From Streptomyces justiciae (GTDB lineage Bacteria > Actinomycetota > Actinomycetes > Streptomycetales > Streptomycetaceae), in the NCBI RefSeq assembly GCF_015163075.1, contig NZ_JADDXU010000011.1:62001-126000 (forward strand): a stretch of DNA of 64,000 bases, in the 5' to 3' direction. Positions 57,646-64,000 of this stretch are shown here, in pieces. The notes below the pieces were generated by a model. The model searched no databases, was not told the DNA's origin, and saw only the letters and a list, made by a program, of their open reading frames with translations. Every line of letters begins with the position of its first letter. The first letter of the stretch is position 1. A program made the translations under genes and the position numbers.

Positions 57646-58746
57646 TTGTCCCGCCCTGCCCTGCACCTCGCCGTCGAGCTCGACGGTGACGGCGCTCATC
57701 CCGCGGCCTGGCGCCGTGCCGCCCACTCGCCCGACCAGCTGCTCACCCCGCGCCGCGTGGCCCAGGTCGCCGCCGTGGCGGAGAACGCCGGGTTCACCCT
57801 GATCACCCTCGATGACGGGGTGCTGCCGCCCGGGGCCGCGCCGAACCCGGTGGGCCGTATCGGCGCGGTGGAGCGGGCGGCTTTCGTCGCCGCGTCCACG
57901 AGCAGCATCGGCATCGCGCCGGTCGTGCCGCTCACGTACGCCGAACCCTTCCATGTCTCCAGCCAGTTGGCGTCGCTCGACCATGTCTCCGCGGGTCGTG
58001 CCGGGTGGGTGGTGACGGAGGAGGACCAGCCGGAGGCGGCTCGCGCCTGGGGGCGCCCGCTCGTCGAGGGTGCCGAGGCGCGGGCCCGGGAGTCCCGGGA
58101 CGGGGTGGAGGTGGCCCGGGCGCTGTGGGACTCGTGGGAGGACGACGCGGTCATCCGGTCCGTCGCCACCAGCCGCTACCTCGACCGCGAGCGGCTGCAC
58201 TACATCGACTTCACCGGGGAGACGTACGCCGTGAAGGGCCCGGCGATCGTGCCGCGTCCGCCGCAGGGCCAGGTCGTCGTCCTGGGCCGGCCCGACCGGG
58301 TGCCCGCCGCACAACTCGACGTCGGCCTCGTCGGGGGCCATGACCTGACGTCCATCACCGCGGCCGCCGCTGCCGCCGGTACGGCCCGTGTCTTCGCCGA
58401 GGTCGAGGTCGCGCTCGACACCCCGGACGCCACCGCCGCCGCCCGCGTCGCCGACCTGGAGCGGCACGCGCCGTGGCCGGACCAGGGACGGCTGCGGCAC
58501 ATCGGCTCCGCCGAGCAACTGGTCGCACTGCTCAGGGAGTTGAGCCGCCATGTGGACGGCGTACGGCTGCATCCGCTGGTGCTGGACGAGGATCTGGCCG
58601 TCCTCTCCCGTCTCGTGCTGCCCGCCCTGTCCGAGCGGCGCCTCGTCGCCCGCCCGCTGCCGGGCACCTCCCTGCGCACAACCTTGGGGCTGGCGCGCCC
58701 CGCCAACCGCTTCGCCGCCGCATCCCTCCCGGAGGACGCCCGATGA
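57646..58746 (+). CDS. LLM-class flavin-dependent oxidoreductase 1
   Basis: From TTG at 57646 (GAAGGA seven bases upstream), 366 residues. It has the luciferase-like TIM-barrel pattern: FTLITLDDGVLPP, GRIGAVERAAFVAASTSSIGIAPVVPLTYAEPFHVSSQLASLDHVSAGRAGWVV (landmarks) and SLRTTLGLARP at the end. It resembles the smaller FMNH2-dependent alkanesulfonate/nitrilotriacetate-type monooxygenases but is divergent. First gene of an operon behind a cysteine leader peptide; it overlaps the next gene by four bases. Confidence 0.88.
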   Translation: MSRPALHLAVELDGDGAHPAAWRRAAHSPDQLLTPRRVAQVAAVAENAGFTLITLDDGVLPPGAAPNPVGRIGAVERAAFVAASTSSIGIAPVVPLTYAEPFHVSSQLASLDHVSAGRAGWVVTEEDQPEAARAWGRPLVEGAEARARESRDGVEVARALWDSWEDDAVIRSVATSRYLDRERLHYIDFTGETYAVKGPAIVPRPPQGQVVVLGRPDRVPAAQLDVGLVGGHDLTSITAAAAAAGTARVFAEVEVALDTPDATAAARVADLERHAPWPDQGRLRHIGSAEQLVALLRELSRHVDGVRLHPLVLDEDLAVLSRLVLPALSERRLVARPLPGTSLRTTLGLARPANRFAAASLPEDAR

Positions 58747-60143
58747 CCCGCACCGACCCCCTCGACGTCCCCCGGCCGCACGCCCAGCTGCACTTCGGGG
58801 TCTTCTTCCAGGGCGTCAACCACTGGACCATCTGGTCGGCCCCCGAGAGCGGCTCGCAGATCGACCCCGCCTCCTTCCGCAAGGTCGCCCAGACCGCCGA
58901 ACGCGGCCTGTTCGACGCGTTCTTCCTCGGCGAGGGGCTGCGGCTGCGCGAGGTCGACGGGAAGATCCACGACCTCGACGTGGCCGGACGGCCGGACGCC
59001 CTCACCCAACTCGCCGCGCTGGCCGCCGTGACCCGCCGGATCGGCCTGGTCTCCACCTCCAACTCCACGTTCAACGAGCCCGCCGACCTCGCCCGCCGCC
59101 TCTCCGGCCTCGACCTGCTCTCGGAAGGGCGGGCCGGCTGGAACGTGGTGACCACCGACAACGCCTGGACCGGCGCCAACTTCCGCCGCGGCGGCTACCT
59201 CGACCACGCCGACCGCTACCGGCGCGCCGAGGAGTTCCTCACCGTGGCCCGCGCGCTCTGGGACGGCTGGGCGGACGGTGCCGTCGCCGGAACGCAGACC
59301 GCTTCCAACTGGGCCGCGCCCGGTGCCGTACGCCAAGTGCGCCACCGTGGCCCGCAGTTCGACGTCGATCTCGCCCCGACCCTGCCGCGCAGCGCCCAGG
59401 GCCACCCGGTGATCTTCCAGGCCGGCGACTCCGGCGAGGGACGTGACTTCGCCGCCCGCAACGCCGACGTGATCTTCTCCGCGCACGGCAACGACTTCGA
59501 CGACGCGCTGGCCTTCGCCGAGGACATCCGCACCCGGCTGCGCGCCGTGGGCCGGCCCGACGACGATCTGCGCATCCTGCCCGGCACCGAGATCATCATC
59601 GGCGCCACCGAGGAGGAGGCGCAGGAGAAGAAGCGCTGGGTCCGGCTCCAACAGGTCACTCCCGCCACGGCGTTGGGGATCGCCTCGCTGCTGTGGGGCA
59701 TCGACCTGTCCGACCGCGACGCGGACGGGCCGCTGCCCGCCGAGGACCCGGTCGTCGCCGAGAACGACGGCTCCTTCGGCGCCCGGCGCATCGCCGACCC
59801 GAGGGCGGTCGTCGCCGAGTGGCGGGCGAAGGCGGAGGCACCTGGCTGGTCGCTGCGCGAGACCGTCATCGCGCTCGGCCCGCAGCGCGGCCACGTCGGC
59901 ACCCCGGCCGGACTGGCCGACAAGTTCGCCCACTTCGTACGGCACGGCGCACTCGACGGCTTCAACGTCACGCCGTACCTCATCCCGGACGGCCTCGACG
60001 ACATCGTCGACCTGCTCGTTCCGGAACTGCAGGAACGCGGCGTCTACCGCACCGAGTACACCGGCACGACCCTGCGCGACCACCTCGGCCTGCGCGAGCC
60101 CCTCACCCACCGCACCGCCGCCGACCGACGCCAGGCGAGCTGA
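58743..60143 (+). CDS. LLM-class flavin monooxygenase 2 (NtaA/SnaA/DszA family)
   Basis: A 466-residue enzyme of the NtaA/SnaA/DszA (SoxA) group. It opens QLHFGVFFQGVNHWTIW and contains SEGRAGWNVVTTDNAWTGANF and HRGPQFDVDLAPTLPRSAQGHPVIFQAGDSGEGRDFAARNADVIFSA (landmarks), the group's FMN and insertion signatures. Known members oxidise nitrilotriacetate, dibenzothiophene sulfone, dimethyl sulfide or branched sulfur compounds using FMNH2 from a separate reductase. The leader-peptide context argues for a sulfur substrate. ATGA overlap with gene 1. Confidence 0.92.
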   Translation: MTRTDPLDVPRPHAQLHFGVFFQGVNHWTIWSAPESGSQIDPASFRKVAQTAERGLFDAFFLGEGLRLREVDGKIHDLDVAGRPDALTQLAALAAVTRRIGLVSTSNSTFNEPADLARRLSGLDLLSEGRAGWNVVTTDNAWTGANFRRGGYLDHADRYRRAEEFLTVARALWDGWADGAVAGTQTASNWAAPGAVRQVRHRGPQFDVDLAPTLPRSAQGHPVIFQAGDSGEGRDFAARNADVIFSAHGNDFDDALAFAEDIRTRLRAVGRPDDDLRILPGTEIIIGATEEEAQEKKRWVRLQQVTPATALGIASLLWGIDLSDRDADGPLPAEDPVVAENDGSFGARRIADPRAVVAEWRAKAEAPGWSLRETVIALGPQRGHVGTPAGLADKFAHFVRHGALDGFNVTPYLIPDGLDDIVDLLVPELQERGVYRTEYTGTTLRDHLGLREPLTHRTAADRRQAS

Positions 60144-60173
60144 CCGAACGCCCCTGCCCCCTGAGGAGAAGTC

Positions 60174-60998
60174 ATGACCATCGAAGCGACCGCGACCGAC
60201 CTCCAGGCCTTCACCGAGAACTGGCTGGAGTGGTACCGCGCCCAGGAGACCCAACTCGCCGACCCGCACGGGTTCCTGGCGATCACCGGCCTGCACTGGC
60301 TCGACGACCGACCCCAGCGCTTCCCCGACGCCCCCGGCGCCTGGCACACCGGACCCGAGGGCGTCGTCGTCACCCTCGACGAGGGCGAGGAACTGCTCGT
60401 CGACGGCACCCCGGTGCGCGGTGAGCACCGCTTCGGCGTGCTGCCCGAGCGCGGCGGCGTCAACGCGGTCTGGGGCGAGGCGGTCATCGAGGTCGCCAAG
60501 CGCGGCGGCCACGACATCGTCCGCCCCCGGCACCCGGACGCCGAACTGCGCACGGCCTTCACCGGCACCCCCGCCTACGCCCCCGACCCGCGCTGGGTCG
60601 TGCGGGGCCGGTACCTCCCCTTCGACGAGCCGCGTCCGACCACCGTGGGAGCCGCGGTCGAGGGGCTTGAGCACGTGTACGACGCGCCGGGCCGGATCGA
60701 GTTCGAGCTGGAGGGGCGTGAGCTGTCCCTGACCGCGTTCCCCGGGTACGCCGAGGGCGCCTTGTCGGTGCTGTTCACCGACGCCACTTCCGGGGTCACC
60801 ACCTACGCCGCCAACCGCTCCCTGACGGTCGGTCCGCCCGCGGCCGACGGCACGGTGACGCTGGACTTCAACCGCGCCGCCAACCTTCCCTGCGCCTACA
60901 CCGACCTCGCCACCTGCCCGCTCCCGCCGGCCGAGAACCGGCTGCCGGTGGCGATCGAGGCGGGGCTGAAGATCCCCCGCGAGCGCGGCGGCGCCTGA
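60174..60998 (+). CDS. DUF1684 protein
   Basis: A 274-residue beta-rich soluble protein. Its C-terminal signature, LFTDATSGVTTYAANRSL then LDFNRAANLPCAYTDLATCP and PAENRLPVAIEAGLK, defines DUF1684, whose function is unknown. Cys residues at LPCAY and ATCPL are conserved-looking. It sits between flavin monooxygenases 2 and 3 in the operon (30 bases after gene 2, GAGGAGAAG before its ATG). A hydrolase or binding role in handling the same organosulfur compound is possible but unsupported by known active-site residues. Confidence 0.9.
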   Translation: MTIEATATDLQAFTENWLEWYRAQETQLADPHGFLAITGLHWLDDRPQRFPDAPGAWHTGPEGVVVTLDEGEELLVDGTPVRGEHRFGVLPERGGVNAVWGEAVIEVAKRGGHDIVRPRHPDAELRTAFTGTPAYAPDPRWVVRGRYLPFDEPRPTTVGAAVEGLEHVYDAPGRIEFELEGRELSLTAFPGYAEGALSVLFTDATSGVTTYAANRSLTVGPPAADGTVTLDFNRAANLPCAYTDLATCPLPPAENRLPVAIEAGLKIPRERGGA

Positions 60999-61048
60999 GC
61001 GGACCGCCCCCTGTCCTTCCACCCACCACGATGCGAGGACCGCCGCCC

Positions 61049-62107
61049 ATGACCACCCCCGCCCTCACCTCACTGGCCTTCCTCACCCCGGGCAACTTCG
61101 CCGACGACGACCCGCACACCGGCCTGGAGGAGACGCTCGGGCTCTTCGAGTACGGCGAGCGGCTCGGCTTCGACGGCGCCTGGATCCGCCAGCGCCACCT
61201 GGAACACGGCGTAGGCTCGGCCGCCGTGTTCCTCGCCGCGGCCGGCCAGCGCACCGACCGGATCGAACTGGGCACCGCGGTCATCCCGATCGGCTACGAG
61301 AACCCCTTCCGTCTCGCCGAGGACCTCGCGCTGGCCGACGTCCTGTCCCGGGGGCGGCTCCAGGTCGGGTTCAGCACCGGGATGCCGCATGCCGAACTGC
61401 TCGGAGACCTCGTGCACGACGGGGACTGGCGGGGCTTCGACCTGTCGTACGGCCGGATCGCCCGCGTGCTCACCCACCTGCGCGGCGACTACCTCGGCGG
61501 CCCGGACACGGTCATCCACTCGCCCGGCAACGTCCAGCGGCCACGCCTCCAGCCGCACAGCCCCGGGCTGGCCCGGCGCATCTGGTACGGCGCCGGGAGC
61601 CTGCGCTCGGTGCGCTGGGCCGCCGAGAGCGGGCTGAGCCTGCTGACCGGCAACATCGTCACCGGCGAGGGCACCGACGACTTCACCACGGCCCAGCTGA
61701 ACCTGCTGGCCGAATACCGCCGCACGCTCCCCGCCGGCACCCCGGCCCGGGTCGCGCTGGGCCGGGTCATCGTCCCCTTCGACAGCGCCGACGCGGCCGG
61801 CCGGGCCCGCTACCGCGCCTACGCGGCGAGCCGCCACGAACGGACCCTGGCACCCCAGGGCCCGAAACGCACACTGTTCGCCCCCGACGTGGTCGGCACG
61901 GCCGAGCAGATCCTCGAACAGCTGACCGCCGATCCGGTCCTCGCGGAGGTGTCGGAGCTGCGGCTGGAGCTGCCGTACGAGTTCCATCGGGAGGAGTATG
62001 AGCAGATCCTGCACGACGTACGGCACCTGATCGCGCCGGAGCTGGGGTGGCGGGCCGGTTCCACGGCGGTCCCCGCGGCGGTCGGGCAGGCCTCCGACGT
62101 AGGCTGA
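61049..62107 (+). CDS. LLM-class flavin-dependent oxidoreductase 3
   Basis: From ATG at 61049 (GAGGA nine bases upstream; ATG 61031 is an alternative), 352 residues. Luciferase-like features include LFEYGERLGFDGAWIRQRHLEHG, RIELGTAVIPIGYENPFRLAEDLALADVLSRGRLQVGFSTG (landmarks) and LLTGNIVTGEGTDDF. It belongs to a different branch from monooxygenases 1 and 2, so the three are not a simple recent duplication. It is the last gene of the operon. Confidence 0.92.
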   Translation: MTTPALTSLAFLTPGNFADDDPHTGLEETLGLFEYGERLGFDGAWIRQRHLEHGVGSAAVFLAAAGQRTDRIELGTAVIPIGYENPFRLAEDLALADVLSRGRLQVGFSTGMPHAELLGDLVHDGDWRGFDLSYGRIARVLTHLRGDYLGGPDTVIHSPGNVQRPRLQPHSPGLARRIWYGAGSLRSVRWAAESGLSLLTGNIVTGEGTDDFTTAQLNLLAEYRRTLPAGTPARVALGRVIVPFDSADAAGRARYRAYAASRHERTLAPQGPKRTLFAPDVVGTAEQILEQLTADPVLAEVSELRLELPYEFHREEYEQILHDVRHLIAPELGWRAGSTAVPAAVGQASDVG

Positions 62108-62145
62108 TCCGGCTGATTTTCGCCTATGCCGGGCAGGAGGCCGCA

Positions 62146-62814
62146 GTGGCCGAGACCACGGTCGAAGAGGTGCTGGCCGAACTGGCCGGGCTCGAGGACC
62201 CCAAGGCACGCGCCGTGAACGAGAGGCACGGCGACGACCACGGTGTGAACCTCGGCAAACTGCGCGCCCTCGCCAAGCGGCTCAAGACGCAGCACGATCT
62301 CGCCGGCCGGCTCTGGGCGACGGGCGACAGCCCGGCGAGACTGCTGGCGATCCTCGTCTGCCGCCCCAAGGCGTACGGGCGCGACGAGCTGGACGCCATG
62401 CTGCGCGAGGCACGCACACCCAAGGTGCACGACTGGCTCGTCTCCTACGTGGTGAAGAAGAGCCCGCACGCCGAGGAACTGCGCGTGGCCTGGACCGCCG
62501 ATCCGGACCCGGTGGTGGCCAGTGCCGGCTGGGCACTGACGACGGAACGGGTGGCGAAGCGGCCCGAGGGCATCGACCTGGCGGGGCTGCTCGACGTCAT
62601 CGAGGCGGAGATGAAGGGCGCGCCGGACCGGCTGCAGTGGGCGATGAACCACTGCCTGGCCCAGATCGGGATCGACCACGCCGAACACCGGGCCCGCGCG
62701 ATCGCCATCGGGGAGCGCCTGGAGGTGCTGAAGGACTATCCGACTCCCCCGGGCTGCACGTCACCGTTCGCGCCGGTCTGGATCGACGAGATGGTGCGCC
62801 GGCAGGGCGGCTGA
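62146..62814 (+). CDS. AlkD-like DNA alkylation repair protein
   Basis: A 222-residue all-helical protein from GTG at 62146 with AGGAGG five bases upstream. It has the HEAT-like repeat pattern of AlkC/AlkD DNA glycosylases: NERHGDDHGVNLGKLRALAKRL, then RLLAILVCRPKAY, KVHDWLVSYVVKKSPHAEELRVAW and WAMNHCLAQIGI. AlkD releases N3- and N7-alkyl purines using Trp and Asp residues; several Trp are present, but I could not fix the catalytic Asp. It is probably separate from the sulfur operon. Confidence 0.82.
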   Translation: MAETTVEEVLAELAGLEDPKARAVNERHGDDHGVNLGKLRALAKRLKTQHDLAGRLWATGDSPARLLAILVCRPKAYGRDELDAMLREARTPKVHDWLVSYVVKKSPHAEELRVAWTADPDPVVASAGWALTTERVAKRPEGIDLAGLLDVIEAEMKGAPDRLQWAMNHCLAQIGIDHAEHRARAIAIGERLEVLKDYPTPPGCTSPFAPVWIDEMVRRQGG

Positions 62815-62847
62815 CCGGCCGAGTCAGCGGCCCTCGCCGACGGCCCG

Positions 62848-63630
62848 TCAGTGGCCGTGGCCCTGTCGGCCGAGGGTCTCCACCGGGTGGGCGCCGGGCC
62901 GGGTCCACTGGGGTACGGGGCGGCTGGTCGGGCCCCAGGTGGGGTTGCCGTCCGCGTCCGAGCGCCAGGACCAGCAGGCCCTGTCCCCCTCCGGCCAGCC
63001 CTCGGGCTTGTCCTCCCAGGTCTCGCCGCGGCCGTAGGGCGTCATGTCGAGCAGGGCGAGGGAGCCGTTGACCCGCTCGTTGCCGCGGCCCGTCGTGGTG
63101 TACGTGAGGAACGTGCGGTCGCCGTCGCGCAGGAAGCAGGTGAGGTGGCCCATGTCGCCGCCGACCGGGGCGGGCGTGTCGCGCACCGAGTACCAGGGCT
63201 GGGTGTAGCCCATGAACGCGACGTAGGGGGCCACCTCCTCCCAGGGCCCGACGGTCAGGACGGCGAAGGAGACACCCCTGGCGTTGAGGTAGACGGCGTC
63301 CTTCAGGTGCCAGGCCGTGGTGGTGCACCCCTCGCACTGGCCCTGGTGCGGCGCGCCGTCGTACCACATGTGCTTGTAGACGACGAGCTCGTCGCGGCCC
63401 TGGAACAGGTCCAGGAACGGGACGGGGCCGTCGGCGCCGACGACCTCGACCGTCCCGTCGAACTCCACCATCGGCAGTCGGCGGCGGTCCGCGGCGAGGG
63501 CGTCGCCCGCACGGGTGTGGGCCTTCTCGCGGACCAGGAGCTCGTCGCGGGCCTTCTGCCAGGTGGCCAGGTCGACGACGGGCGGTCGGCCGGGCCGCGC
63601 GGTGGTCGGGTCGTCCGGTGTGGTCGTCAT
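62848..63630 (-). CDS. DUF899 thioredoxin-like protein
   Basis: From ATG at 63628-63630 (GGAGGACG upstream), 260 residues. DUF899 signatures are RDELLVREKAHTRAGDALAADRRRLPMVEFD, LDLFQGRDELVVYKHMWYD, then CEGCTTTAWHLKDAVYLNARGVSFAVLT and MGYTQPWYSV (landmarks). The CxxC in QCEGCTTT is at the thioredoxin-like active position. A redox role is inferred from fold; the family has no settled function. It ends 33 bases from the convergent AlkD-like gene. Confidence 0.9.
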   Translation of the reverse strand: MTTTPDDPTTARPGRPPVVDLATWQKARDELLVREKAHTRAGDALAADRRRLPMVEFDGTVEVVGADGPVPFLDLFQGRDELVVYKHMWYDGAPHQGQCEGCTTTAWHLKDAVYLNARGVSFAVLTVGPWEEVAPYVAFMGYTQPWYSVRDTPAPVGGDMGHLTCFLRDGDRTFLTYTTTGRGNERVNGSLALLDMTPYGRGETWEDKPEGWPEGDRACWSWRSDADGNPTWGPTSRPVPQWTRPGAHPVETLGRQGHGH

Positions 63631-63742
63631 GGTGCGTCCTCCGTGGTGTCTCGTGCCGGGCAGCGTCGTACGCCGCCCTGGGACGGTCACAGGATGAGAC
63701 TCCAGGCCCGCCCGAAACTCATCGCCGAGCGCACCGCGTGTG

Positions 63743-64000
63743 ATGGATGATCGGTGGATGCGTCCGCTCCGGCACGGCTACACCAACCGCACCGCCACCG
63801 ACGGCGCCGTCGTGGTGAAGGGCTACGAGGGTCCCGGCGCCGAACTCCGGCTGCGGGGCGAGCACTTGTTGCTGGAGCGGCTTCAGGGCCGGTTGCCGGT
63901 GCCGCCCGTGCGAGCGGTCGACGCGCGGACCCTGACGCTCGGCTTCGTGGCGGGTGTGCCCGGCCAGGAGCTCCTGGAGGACCGGCCCGCGGCCGTGCTC
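63743..64000 (+). CDS. APH-type phosphotransferase (5' part only)
   Basis: The frame from ATG 63743 (or 63758) runs off the window. RPLRHGYTNRTATDGAVVVKGYEGPGAELRLRGEHLLLERLQGRLPVPPV (landmarks) shows the G-rich loop, the ATP-binding Lys in VVVKGY and the Glu of the RGEHLLLERL helix, as in aminoglycoside/choline-kinase-like phosphotransferases. The visible 80-odd residues do not reveal the substrate or the catalytic HxD loop. Confidence 0.78.
   Translation, partial: MDDRWMRPLRHGYTNRTATDGAVVVKGYEGPGAELRLRGEHLLLERLQGRLPVPPVRAVDARTLTLGFVAGVPGQELLEDRPAAVL

Noticed and set aside
57646..58746. Naming the first flavin enzyme SsuD (alkanesulfonate monooxygenase)
   Set aside because: The fold and context fit, but I cannot see SsuD-specific residues, and the sequence is divergent, so no gene symbol is given.
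58200..61022. A 940-codon minus-strand open frame opposite the flavin monooxygenase genes
   Set aside because: It is the shadow of four well-supported plus-strand genes. Its translation is Gly/Val/Arg/Glu-rich with no domain motif, as expected from third-position GC bias.
1..64000. rRNA, tRNA, insertion sequences, phage genes or an integrase boundary
   Set aside because: I saw no tRNA cloverleaf-like sequence, transposase or integrase motif, or terminal inverted repeats. The decayed genes point to deletion rather than a recognisable mobile element.

Overview
The sequence is typical of a Streptomyces or closely related actinomycete. It has very high GC, frequent GTG and TTG starts behind GGAGG-like ribosome-binding sites, twin-arginine signals, many regulators of the IclR, MerR, MarR, LacI, HxlR and XRE/MmyB families, and families such as DUF5133. 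I see no rRNA or tRNA, no CRISPR array, no insertion sequence and no phage genes. It reads as chromosomal, largely catabolic and regulatory DNA with several decayed genes. All functions below are read from sequence motifs and context; no database search was run.

Layout. 1-3.7 kb: a minus-strand oxidoreductase fragment, a DUF5133 protein, and a cytochrome P450 with its own phthalate-dioxygenase-reductase-type partner and an IclR regulator. 3.8-6.1 kb: a TPR-like protein, a TraB-like membrane-anchored protein and an unknown. 6.2-10.1 kb: a tight minus-strand operon of Zn-alcohol dehydrogenase, FAD amine oxidase, DinB-like protein and MFS transporter. 10.4-14.4 kb: a secreted beta-propeller/Ig protein, a MerR regulator divergent from a small repeat protein with a textbook 19-bp-spacer MerR promoter, and a secretory lipase. 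14.5-20.6 kb: a Zn-alcohol dehydrogenase followed by a periplasmic-type molybdenum aldehyde dehydrogenase (PaoABC-like) and its XdhC maturation factor, divergent from an XRE/MmyB regulator. 21.8-26.9 kb: an MFS remnant, then an IclR-controlled set (ornithine cyclodeaminase family, metal-dependent amidohydrolase, M19 dipeptidase) and an AhpD-like protein. 26.9-33 kb: plant-polysaccharide enzymes (GH1, GH43, GH53) with a LacI regulator, a perfect LacI-type operator and two truncated genes.

33.2-38.6 kb is a homogentisate (tyrosine) catabolic locus: HPPD, an IclR regulator, then a translationally coupled trio of homogentisate dioxygenase, an unrecognised protein and fumarylacetoacetase. The unrecognised middle gene sits where the maleylacetoacetate isomerase step is needed. 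38.6-52.3 kb is mixed: MarR, a second P450, BrkB-like membrane protein, a NarL-type two-component pair, tandem 33-bp repeats, a frameshifted GH18 remnant, a nucleotidyltransferase, HxlR/thioesterase, MFS, a membrane-anchored endonuclease-fold-like protein, and a second secreted beta-propeller/Ig protein.

52.3-62.1 kb is the most coherent system: organosulfur acquisition under apparent cysteine attenuation. Two short cysteine-containing leader peptides (53084-53155, with a promoter placing transcription start at the AUG, and 57436-57552, carrying the RRHVD...C pattern) precede two operons. The first encodes a sulfonate-type ABC transporter and a TauD-family dioxygenase. The second encodes three luciferase-like flavin monooxygenases and a DUF1684 protein. 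The window ends with an AlkD-like protein, a DUF899 protein and the 5' part of an APH-type phosphotransferase.
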